A stretch of DNA of 64,000 bases from JASSUD01 sp031963415. GTDB lineage: Bacteria > Pseudomonadota > Gammaproteobacteria > Burkholderiales > Burkholderiaceae. Location of the stretch: assembly GCA_031963415.1 (NCBI GenBank), contig JASSUI010000001.1:248001-312000 (forward strand), in the 5' to 3' direction. The position numbers and the translations under genes are program-made. Below, one piece after another: positions 44,731-53,006 of this stretch. How positions within the stretch are numbered: position 1 is the stretch's first letter; the number at the start of each line of letters is the position of its first letter. The notes under the pieces are model-generated. The model had not been told where the DNA came from. It worked only from the letters and a program-made list of their open reading frames with translations, and searched no databases.

Positions 44731-44816
44731 TTTGGGTCTTCCTGAAGGCCTCGCGCCAGCCCAGACAGTACAAAACATATACAGCAAGCCAGTGCGAGGG
44801 CACCAAGAAGAGCCTA
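44731..44816. repeat. Short dispersed repeat, family 2, second copy
   Basis: GGACCTATTTTGGGTCTTCC through CAAGAAGAGCC parallels 42850-42953 block by block. It sits just downstream of the aceE stop (44825). Confidence 0.6.
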
Positions 44817-44824
44817 CACAGATT

Positions 44825-47527
44825 TTAAACAGTCATGGGATTTGATTTTGCTGGGTCAAGCTGATATTTGGCGATCGCATCAGCAACAATGCGGCGTTCA
44901 ATCATACCTTCATCAGCCAGCGCGTTTAATGATGCGACAGTAATCCAATAGCGATCAACTTCAAAGAAGTGACGTAGTTTTGCGCGTGTATCCGAGCGTC
45001 CAAAACCATCAGTACCGAGCACTGCATAACGTCTTGGCACGTAGGCTCGAATTTGTTCAGCAAACGCACGCACATAATCAGTCGCTGCGATAACTGGTCC
45101 CGTTGTATCTTGCAACATTTTCTCAACGTGTGAACGTTGCGGCGTATCGGTTGGATGCAATAGGTTGTGCCTAGCGACGGCTTGTCCATCGCGGGCAAGT
45201 TCAGTGAAGCTTGGGCAGCTCCACAAATCAGCGCTAACGTCCCAATCGTTTTTCAATAAATCGGCTGCAGCAATCACTTCGTTAAAAATAGTGCCAGAAC
45301 CTAACAGCTGCACTCGAGGTGCTGTTTCTTTTTTCGCTGCCTTGCTTGCTTCGCCTTTCTTGAACAAATACATACCCTTCAAGATGTCTTGCTCGACACC
45401 TTCAGGTAACGCAGGATGAGCGTAGTTTTCGTTCATCAGCGTGATGTAGTAATAAACATCCTCTTGCTCTTGAACCATGCGGCGCAGGCCATCTTGCATA
45501 ATGACAGCTAGCTCATAAGCAAAGGTCGGATCGTAGCTAACACAATTTGGAATATGCGCAGAGAATAAGTGCGAATGACCATCTTCGTGTTGCAGTCCTT
45601 CACCATTTAACGTCGTACGCCCAGCGGTACCGCCCAGCAAGAAGCCACGCGCGCGCATATCAGCCGCAGCCCATGCGAGATCGCCGATACGTTGAAAGCC
45701 AAACATCGAATAGTAGATGTAGAACGGAATCATGATCTCGCCATGCGTCGAATAAGACGTGGCAGCGGCAATCCAATCACACATGCCGCCGGCTTCATTA
45801 ATCCCTTCTTGTAAGATCTGTCCGTTTTGAGACTCTTTGTAGAACATCAACTGATCGGCATCTTGCGGCACATATTTTTGGCCGTCTTGATTCCAAATGC
45901 CGATTTGTCTGAATAAACCTTCCATACCAAATGTACGCGATTCATCAGGCACGATCGGCACCACGCGTTTACCGAGCGCTTTATCTTTGAGCAAGATATT
46001 TAGAATGCGTACGAAAGCCATCGTTGTCGAAATTTCGCGCTCATCTCCTGTACCTTTGAGCATGGACTCGAAAGCGGATAATGCGGGTACCGGTAGAGAC
46101 TCTTCTGCTTTTTCGCGGCGAGCAGGCAAATAACCGCCCAGCTCCATCCGCCGTGCACGCATGTATTGCAGCTCGGCCGAATCTTCAGCAAATTTTAAGT
46201 ACGGTACGTTTTCAATTTCTTCATCAGAAACGGGCAGATTGAATAGATCACGGAATTGCTTCAGTGCATCAATCGGCATTTTCTTTTGCTGGTGAGTGAT
46301 ATTGAGCGCTTGCCCTGCGTCTCCCATGCCATAGCCTTTGATAGTTTTGGCGAGGATAACGGTAGGCCGACCTTTGGTTTGCGAAGCGTGGTGAAATGCG
46401 GAATAAATCTTATGTGGATCATGTCCACCGCGATTGAGATGCCAGATATCTTCATCCGTCCAATCGTGCACGAGTGCTTTTAATTCTGGTGTATTGAAGA
46501 AGTGCTCGCGAACATACGCACCATCTTTTGATTTATAGGTTTGGTATTCGCCATCTACGACTTCCATCATCCGACGCATTAATGCACCTGTTTTGTCACG
46601 TGCAAATAACGCATCCCAACGGCTACCCCAAATTAGCTTGATGACATTCCAACCTGCGCCACGGAAAGTAGATTCTAGTTCCTGAATAATCTTGCCATTG
46701 CCACGTACAGGGCCATCTAAACGCTGTAAATTGCAGTTCACGACAAAGATTAGGTTATCTAAACGCTCACGACCGGCAACACCTAATGCACCTGTCGATT
46801 CTGGCTCATCCATTTCACCGTCACCGAGAAACGCCCACACTTTGCGTCCTTCAGTTTTGGCGATACCACGCGCCTCTAGATATTTCATAAGACGCGCTTG
46901 GTAAATGGCCATAATCGGCCCAAGGCCCATCGACACAGTTGGAAATTGCCAGAAGTTTGGCATTAACCAAGGATGGGGATACGAAGAAACACCGTTACCG
47001 CCCACTTCTTGACGGAAATTATCAAGCTGCTCTTCAGTGAGACGACCTAATAGAAAAGCGCGCGAATAAATGCCAGGTGAGGAATGTCCCTGCACGAAAA
47101 GAAGATCACCACCATGTTTATCATGCGGTGCATGCCAGAAATGATTAAAGCCCACATCGTAGAGCGTTGCAGCTGACGCAAAAGATGCAATATGTCCACC
47201 TACATTGGTATCACGGCCAGCGCGCAAAACCATTGCTATTGCATTCCAACGTGTATAAGAACGGATACGGTGCTCGAGATTTTGATCACCCGGAATAGGT
47301 AATTGCTGACTCACAGACAGCGTATTGAGATATGGTGTATTGGAAGAAAAAGGCTGCATCTCGCCATGCAGACGTGCAAACTCGATCTGTTTTTCGATTA
47401 GATAATGTGCGCGTTCTGGCCCTTCCGCATGCAATACGCCTTCAAGGGCTTCGAGCCATTCGGTAGTTTCTTGGGGATCTTGGTCAGCAGCTGTGTAGTT
47501 CATCATTTCCTTGAATAGAGCGGACAT
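44825..47527 (-). CDS. aceE: Pyruvate dehydrogenase E1 component (homodimeric type)
   Basis: 900 residues, the usual length. Thiamine diphosphate enzyme that decarboxylates pyruvate and acetylates the lipoyl arm of AceF. Features: HIASFASAATLYDVGFNHFWHA, the ThDP motif GDGEMDEPES...NCNLQRLDGPVRGN, IWGSRWDALFA, the transketolase-like middle domain (FRQIGIW; AGMCDWIAAATSYSTHG-like stretch) and the C-terminal domain VLGTDGFGRSDTR. Start ATG at 47527. Divergent from the sensor kinase at 48367 across an 839-base gap. Confidence 0.98.
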   Translation of the reverse strand: MSALFKEMMNYTAADQDPQETTEWLEALEGVLHAEGPERAHYLIEKQIEFARLHGEMQPFSSNTPYLNTLSVSQQLPIPGDQNLEHRIRSYTRWNAIAMVLRAGRDTNVGGHIASFASAATLYDVGFNHFWHAPHDKHGGDLLFVQGHSSPGIYSRAFLLGRLTEEQLDNFRQEVGGNGVSSYPHPWLMPNFWQFPTVSMGLGPIMAIYQARLMKYLEARGIAKTEGRKVWAFLGDGEMDEPESTGALGVAGRERLDNLIFVVNCNLQRLDGPVRGNGKIIQELESTFRGAGWNVIKLIWGSRWDALFARDKTGALMRRMMEVVDGEYQTYKSKDGAYVREHFFNTPELKALVHDWTDEDIWHLNRGGHDPHKIYSAFHHASQTKGRPTVILAKTIKGYGMGDAGQALNITHQQKKMPIDALKQFRDLFNLPVSDEEIENVPYLKFAEDSAELQYMRARRMELGGYLPARREKAEESLPVPALSAFESMLKGTGDEREISTTMAFVRILNILLKDKALGKRVVPIVPDESRTFGMEGLFRQIGIWNQDGQKYVPQDADQLMFYKESQNGQILQEGINEAGGMCDWIAAATSYSTHGEIMIPFYIYYSMFGFQRIGDLAWAAADMRARGFLLGGTAGRTTLNGEGLQHEDGHSHLFSAHIPNCVSYDPTFAYELAVIMQDGLRRMVQEQEDVYYYITLMNENYAHPALPEGVEQDILKGMYLFKKGEASKAAKKETAPRVQLLGSGTIFNEVIAAADLLKNDWDVSADLWSCPSFTELARDGQAVARHNLLHPTDTPQRSHVEKMLQDTTGPVIAATDYVRAFAEQIRAYVPRRYAVLGTDGFGRSDTRAKLRHFFEVDRYWITVASLNALADEGMIERRIVADAIAKYQLDPAKSNPMTV

Positions 47528-48366
47528 TCTCCTCTCCTATAAATACTGAGTTAGCCTAATCCAACGTAAAAAATGGAATGCTCTCTTTCACTTCAAAATT
47601 ATGGGAAGTTTACCTGAGTTAGAGATCGATGGCTTCGTGCTTTTTACCGTACAGGTATTCGCAGTAACCCCCCCCCTTGCCTCAGGTTAAAAAGATGCTG
47701 AATGAACTGAGAACACAGCGTATCAAAGCTAAATAGCGCAACTAATACAGCAAACATATTGCAGCTATTCGTCCTATCGCCCCCAATTTATTCAACGCCT
47801 CTAAATAGTTCTTCCAATCGTTATTGGAAAGGTTGGGATTAACCCAAAGTCCGGTAAAAACCGGAGCATATACGCATTAAGTTAAGATTTCGAGTATATT
47901 CTGTCGCGTTCATATCACGGACTGTTATTTTAAAAGCATGCTCATCAAAAGCACACCGCACCGCATTTCAGTAGCCCCAATTATCGATAATCTAAGGAGT
48001 TTTGGACTCACCACTTTAATAGAAAATGCTTTTATTACGAGCCAATCAGTACTGCAACAAAGCTTGATGCTGCTGCAGGATTTCGCAAGAGATCTGTTAC
48101 ATCAATCTTTCTTCTCACTATTAATGTTGAATGGTCAAGAAAGTGTATTTGGCGAGACAAGATTTTTTCCACCAGAGAATCTTATGCTGTACGACAGTTG
48201 ATCAAGTCAAAATAACTGCCATTCGCGTGCAGAAAAAAACGCTATCTTCTATTTAATTTACTATTTGACCTAAAAAATCTCTTTATAACGCCATGCAAAA
48301 GTTATGCAGAGACTTTTTTAGCTGCTGTGTTCTACCGTCATTCAATCATTATTTTCTATACACGCT
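47528..48366. promoter_or_regulatory. Long divergent region between aceE and the sensor kinase
   Basis: Probably holds the promoters of both directions. Visible structures: GGGATTAACCC and CCGGTAAAAACCGG dyads near 47835-47862 and a run of nine C near 47671. A plus-strand frame at 47938-48201 (87 codons) has no known family and no ribosome binding site; I do not call it a gene with confidence. Confidence 0.4.
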
Positions 48367-50808
48367 ATGGGTGCTAAACGTACCCGGCCTATCGCCGAAG
48401 CCTCACAAAATTGTTTGTTCCGCAAGCAACAGCACGCGCACGCCTATTTACTTACTCCTTTAATTTCAACCATTATTTTCTTGCTGGTGATGGGTTTGAT
48501 CTTTTGGGGGCTTCGTCTGCGTGAACAACAAGAACAGCAACAAGCTTTATATCGATACACCAGTTTGGCTCAGCAGCAAGTTTTACTGACTTTAGGAACG
48601 ACCCAGGATCAACTCTCTGAACTTGCGCATCGCATTGCTTCAGAACCCGATAAAGAAAATAGCGGCAAACAAACTGCCGCCGAAATCTTGCGGGCTTATC
48701 CGGCTATCCTTTTTATTAATAGGCTTGATAAGACCGGTCAACCATACTGGATGCCAGCCCCTAAGGCAAATGCTAAAGCACCATTAATCAGACTGCGCAA
48801 ACAAGTTGACAGCATGCTACGCACAGCTTTTGATGAAGCTCGCTCAAGCAAACGCCGAGTCTATTCATTGTCACAATGTAACGAAATTAGCAAAGCTTAT
48901 TTCACCCTTCATATTCCGATTTATCGAGGCAGCACTTTTCTCGGCACACTAGCGACGGTTTATTCGGTTAAACGACTTGCCACCTATGAATTGCCACCTG
49001 AACTGATGGCAAATTACACGTTCTCAATTGTTAAAAAGCAGAAAGTCTCTCAATCTATTTCCTCTTACCTACGGCCCTGGCGATATTCTTTATCTTATGA
49101 ACTCCCCCTTCCGATTCTAGGTGAAGACATTGTTCTCCATGCTGAAGCCTACAGAAGACACTCCTCTCATTTAATCAACAGTACATTAGCCTGGCTCGTC
49201 GCTGGGCTTTGCTGCTTTGTTTTATGGAATCTATTGAGTTTATGGAGATACGGACGGCAGAGTCATGAGGCGCGGCAAGCGTTATATGCAGAAACGGCGT
49301 TTAGACGCGCGCTGGAAAACTCGATGCTCATCGGCATACGCGTGGTCGATATGCGTTCACGCATGATTCATGTCAATCATGCTTTTTGCCGCCTGGTGGG
49401 ATGGAGTGAAAGCGAGCTTTTAAGTCAAGAACCGCCATACCCCTATTGGCCCGATGAAGCAAATTGCGCCGAAATGCAGCAGTACATAGAGGAATCTTTA
49501 AGAAAAGGATTTACACCTCAAGGAAAAAGCCTTGAGCTTCGTCTGTTTCACAAAAATGGCATGCCATTTAACGTGTCCGCGCATGTATGGCCATTGATCG
49601 ATAGCGCGGGCCAACAAGCGGGTTGGATTAGCGCGCTGACAGATATCACTGAGTCGAAAAGTATTCGAGAAGAATTGGCAGCCGCTCGGGCGCAATTTAC
49701 TACTGTGCTAGAGAGTCTAGACGCAGCGGTTTCTGTGCTTGCAGCAGACAAAACTAAACTGCTATTTGCGAATCGTTATTACTGTCGCTTATTTGGCATG
49801 CAGCCCACAGGCCATCTCAAATTAGCTGGGGGATATAGTAACTATCGACCTAGCTTTAGAGACCAGAGCCATCCTCATGGAAATACCTCTTCAACTGCGC
49901 CAACACTAGCTGAGAACACGACAAACGCGAGCGAAGTTTACGTAGAAAGCATTCACAAATGGTTTGAGGTACGTTGCCAAAATATCCAATGGACAGATGG
50001 ACATTTAGTGCAAATGCAAATCGCGACCGATATTACGGTGCGCAAGCAAGCACAAGAAGAGTCCAGACAACAAGAAGAAAAACTACAGTTCACCAGCCGC
50101 TTAGTCACGATGGGTGAAATGGCCTCTTCACTTGCACATGAATTGAATCAGCCATTGGCTGCCATCCATAACTATTGTTCTGGCACCGTTGCACTGATTA
50201 AAGCTGGCGTAACACAACCTGAAAAACTACTCCCTGCTTTAGAAAAAACTGCGTATCAAGCGATGCGAGCGGGCATGATTATTAAGCGTATTCGAGAATT
50301 TGTGCAGCGTAGTGAGCCACGACGCCAAGAAGCAAAAATTATGGATATCGTCGCCGATGCCATTGGTTTAGCTGAACTTGAGACACGCAAACATGGTATT
50401 CGGATTGTCACCGATATCTGTACGCATCCGCCGACCCTCTATGTTGATCCTGTGCTCATCGAGCAAGTGCTGATTAATCTTTTAAAGAATGCGGCCGAGG
50501 CGATGTATAGCTGTCCATTTTTTGAAGCTGACGCGGTGATACGTCTTGTGATACGTGTTGAAAATGATTCAGTTTTTATTAGCGTGATCGACCAAGGGCC
50601 AGGCATTAATCCAGCGGCAATAGAGATGATTTTCTCGCCTTTTTACAGTACCAAGGCGGATGGTATGGGGATGGGGCTGAATATTTGCCGCTCAATTATC
50701 GAAGCGCACCATGGCCGACTTTGGGTAGAAGATAATGTTCAGAAAGATAGTCAGGCTAAAGGCTGTACTTTCTGTTTTAGCCTGCCGATTACCGTACCTG
50801 AGCAATGA
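48367..50808 (+). CDS. Membrane PAS sensor histidine kinase
   Basis: 813 residues. Membrane segment near 30-52 (TIIFLLVMGLIFWGL), a periplasmic sensing region of about 220 residues, second segment near 270-292 (LAWLVAGLCCFVLWNLL), two PAS domains (about 310-430 and 445-560), HisKA dimer domain with the phosphorylated His in SLAHELNQPLAAIHNY, and ATPase boxes QVLINLLKNAAEAM, DQGPGINP and GMGMGLNI. Paired with the response regulator 120 bases downstream. Divergence from aceE is shared with Burkholderia, which hints at control of pyruvate dehydrogenase; that is inference. Confidence 0.93.
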   Translation: MGAKRTRPIAEASQNCLFRKQQHAHAYLLTPLISTIIFLLVMGLIFWGLRLREQQEQQQALYRYTSLAQQQVLLTLGTTQDQLSELAHRIASEPDKENSGKQTAAEILRAYPAILFINRLDKTGQPYWMPAPKANAKAPLIRLRKQVDSMLRTAFDEARSSKRRVYSLSQCNEISKAYFTLHIPIYRGSTFLGTLATVYSVKRLATYELPPELMANYTFSIVKKQKVSQSISSYLRPWRYSLSYELPLPILGEDIVLHAEAYRRHSSHLINSTLAWLVAGLCCFVLWNLLSLWRYGRQSHEARQALYAETAFRRALENSMLIGIRVVDMRSRMIHVNHAFCRLVGWSESELLSQEPPYPYWPDEANCAEMQQYIEESLRKGFTPQGKSLELRLFHKNGMPFNVSAHVWPLIDSAGQQAGWISALTDITESKSIREELAAARAQFTTVLESLDAAVSVLAADKTKLLFANRYYCRLFGMQPTGHLKLAGGYSNYRPSFRDQSHPHGNTSSTAPTLAENTTNASEVYVESIHKWFEVRCQNIQWTDGHLVQMQIATDITVRKQAQEESRQQEEKLQFTSRLVTMGEMASSLAHELNQPLAAIHNYCSGTVALIKAGVTQPEKLLPALEKTAYQAMRAGMIIKRIREFVQRSEPRRQEAKIMDIVADAIGLAELETRKHGIRIVTDICTHPPTLYVDPVLIEQVLINLLKNAAEAMYSCPFFEADAVIRLVIRVENDSVFISVIDQGPGINPAAIEMIFSPFYSTKADGMGMGLNICRSIIEAHHGRLWVEDNVQKDSQAKGCTFCFSLPITVPEQ

Positions 50809-50928
50809 TCTAGCAAAATTTTTGAACATATCAGCTATTTATCTATAGCTTTATGCAGCCTGATTCATATATAAGAAAACACTTATAGGAGACCAAGAAA
50901 CCTCTTTGATGGAACGATTTGAGAATTT

Positions 50929-51546
50929 ATGGAAAGTAACACCGTTTTCAATGAAACTATTTTTGTAGTGGATGACAATGAAGCAGTCCGCGATTCTTTA
51001 CGCTGGTTGCTTGAAGCAAACCAATACCAAGTGTGCTGCTTTGCTAGCGCAGAAGAATTTCTCGCCGCTTATGAGCCGATTCAAGTTGGCTGCCTGATTC
51101 TTGACGTTAGGATGGAAGGCATGAGCGGACTTGAGTTGCAAGAAAAATTAATCGCCAGTGGCTTACATCTGCCGACCATCTTCATCACCGGTCACGGCGA
51201 TGTGCCAATGGCTGTTTCCAGTATGAAAAAAGGCGCGATGGATTTTATTGAAAAGCCTTTTGACGCCACCAATCTACTCGCTTTGATTGAACGCACGTTA
51301 GAAAAAGCGCGCAATGAATCCAGTGCTGCACAAGAACAGCACGACACCGACAAACGCTTAAGCAAACTCACTAACCGTGAACAACAAGTGTTAGAAAGAG
51401 TTATTGCTGGACGACTGAATAAACAAATTGCAGATGATCTTAATATCAGTATCAAAACCGTTGAAGCCCATCGCGCTAATTTGATGGAAAAGCTAAACGT
51501 CAATACAGTCGCCGATTTGATGCGACTTGTCCTAAGCAGGAAATAA
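50929..51546 (+). CDS. FixJ/LuxR-family response regulator
   Basis: 205 residues. Receiver domain with acidic pair VDDNE, phospho-acceptor Asp in CLILDVRMEGMSG, Thr in IFITGHGD and Lys in FIEKPF, then a LuxR-type helix-turn-helix (LTNREQQVLERVIAG...NKQIADDLNISIKTVEAHRA). Organisation matches FixJ. Partner of the upstream PAS kinase. Start ATG at 50929. Confidence 0.95.
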   Translation: MESNTVFNETIFVVDDNEAVRDSLRWLLEANQYQVCCFASAEEFLAAYEPIQVGCLILDVRMEGMSGLELQEKLIASGLHLPTIFITGHGDVPMAVSSMKKGAMDFIEKPFDATNLLALIERTLEKARNESSAAQEQHDTDKRLSKLTNREQQVLERVIAGRLNKQIADDLNISIKTVEAHRANLMEKLNVNTVADLMRLVLSRK

Positions 51547-51581
51547 TTCTGCCTAGGCAGCACACGTATAATTTTGAATTT

Positions 51582-51684
51582 AAGGAAGCGCTGAATAAAC
51601 CGGATCGATGCTATGCGTCATGGCAACCATTAATGTGCTGCCTGCCTCCACATTTTCTGCTCACGATTTATTCTGCATTTCTTT
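51582..51684. repeat. Inverted-repeat element related to the one at 44338
   Basis: AAGGAAGCGCTGAATAAA at the left and TTTATTCTGCATTTCTT at the right are inverted, about 100 bases apart. A further CTAAAAG.../...CTTTTAG and ATTCGCG dyad follows to 51770, like the middle pair of the 44338 element. Lies between the response regulator and folD. Confidence 0.6.
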
Positions 51685-51797
51685 AAGAACCTGGCTATCA
51701 ATCGCCTAAAAGACCGTGATTCGCGTATTGCTAAATGACTACCTTTTAGACAATTCGCGAACAGTTTCTAAGCCACCCTCCTCTCTAATGTTCAACC

Positions 51798-52667
51798 ATG
51801 ACTGCTCAATTGATAAACGGCAATACCCTTTCCCAAAAACTTCGCGCCGAAGTTGCAACGCGCGCAAAAGCCTTAGCCGACCACGGATATCGGCCTGGGC
51901 TTGCGGTGATTCTGGTCGGCGATAATTCTGCTAGTGAAGTGTATGTACGTAATAAAACACGTGCGTGTGACGAGCACGGTTTGTACTCGATAGGTGAACA
52001 TTACCCTGCGACGCTTAGTGAAGCAGAGCTGCTTGCTTGCATTGCCCGACTAAACCAAGACCCAGCTATTCATGGCATTTTGGTGCAGTTGCCATTACCT
52101 GCGCATATTGATAGTCATAAAGTGATTGCTGCTATCTCACCAGAAAAAGATGTAGATGGCTTTCATATGCTAAACGCAGGTGCACTGTTAACCGGGCAAT
52201 CTGGCTTCCGGCCTTGCACTCCGTATGGCGTGATGAAAATGTTAGAGGCCTACTCCATTCCAACTTCAGGGGCGCAAGCTGTAGTTATTGGTCGCTCGAA
52301 CATCGTAGGCAAACCGATGGCAATGCTTTTACTTGAAGCAGACGCTACCGTCACGCTTTGTCATAGCAGAACACTTAATCTCGCGACCTATACGCGCATG
52401 GCAGATATCATCGTCGTCGCAACTGGCCGCCGCCATACGTTAACAGCCGACATGGTCAAACCAGGAGCAACGGTGATTGATGTCGGGATGAACCGTGATG
52501 AAAACGGCAAGCTGTGCGGTGATGTTGACTTTGAAGAAGTGAAACAGGTAGCCGGCTATATAACTCCTGTACCAGGCGGGGTGGGACCCATGACCATTAC
52601 TATGTTGCTAGTCAACACAGTAGAAGCGGCCGAGCGAGCATATAAATTAGCACTTGGCGCAGCCTAA
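51798..52667 (+). CDS. folD: Methylenetetrahydrofolate dehydrogenase / cyclohydrolase
   Basis: 289 residues, normal length. Interconverts 5,10-methylene-THF and 10-formyl-THF for purine and formyl-Met synthesis. Motifs: the active-site stretch EVYVRNKTRACDEHG with catalytic Lys in YVRNK, GILVQLPLPAHID, PEKDVDGFHMLNAG, NADP site VVIGRSNIVGKPMA, and PVPGGVGPMTITML. Start ATG at 51798. Its place beside the regulator pair is conserved with Burkholderia. Confidence 0.98.
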   Translation: MTAQLINGNTLSQKLRAEVATRAKALADHGYRPGLAVILVGDNSASEVYVRNKTRACDEHGLYSIGEHYPATLSEAELLACIARLNQDPAIHGILVQLPLPAHIDSHKVIAAISPEKDVDGFHMLNAGALLTGQSGFRPCTPYGVMKMLEAYSIPTSGAQAVVIGRSNIVGKPMAMLLLEADATVTLCHSRTLNLATYTRMADIIVVATGRRHTLTADMVKPGATVIDVGMNRDENGKLCGDVDFEEVKQVAGYITPVPGGVGPMTITMLLVNTVEAAERAYKLALGAA

Positions 52668-52724
52668 TCAACTAAATGCTAGAAATTCTGCTCAAAGTCG
52701 CTAGGAGACTGGTCATAATTTCTA

Positions 52725-52908
52725 AGAGCCTGTCCATAATCTTTTAAAAAAGCGACTTAGAGGCTTGTATAAGCTCATGTTGGGGTTCCTTCGTCACCCT
52801 AACCTACGACTTTTCGGCAAATTTTGTAGGTTGGGGTGAGGTACGAACCCCAACGTGACGGCTAATAACCTCACAAAACACTCTTCTTTGAGATTATGAA
52901 CAGGTTCT
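52725..52908. repeat. MITE-like element, family 1, inverted copy (184 bp)
   Basis: Ends AGAGCCTGTCCATAATCTTTT and, complemented, AGAACCTGTTCATAATCTC; inside it has the same GTTGGGGTTCC...CCTACGACTTTTCGGC...GTAGGTTGGGGTG order as 42669-42848 but in the opposite direction. Lies between folD and the F-box-like gene. Confidence 0.85.
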
Positions 52909-53006
52909 TAAGTAAAGCCAGACTATGCTAATTTACAGGTCAGAAAATTGAAACGATCTTGATGAGTCGCAACGAGAGACTTAATTGAACAACAGAAGAA
53001 TTATTT

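Noticed and set aside
47938..48201. Plus-strand frame of 87 codons in the aceE-kinase gap, with faint phasin-like feel
   Set aside because: No ribosome binding site, no clear family motif, and it lies in the probable promoter region.
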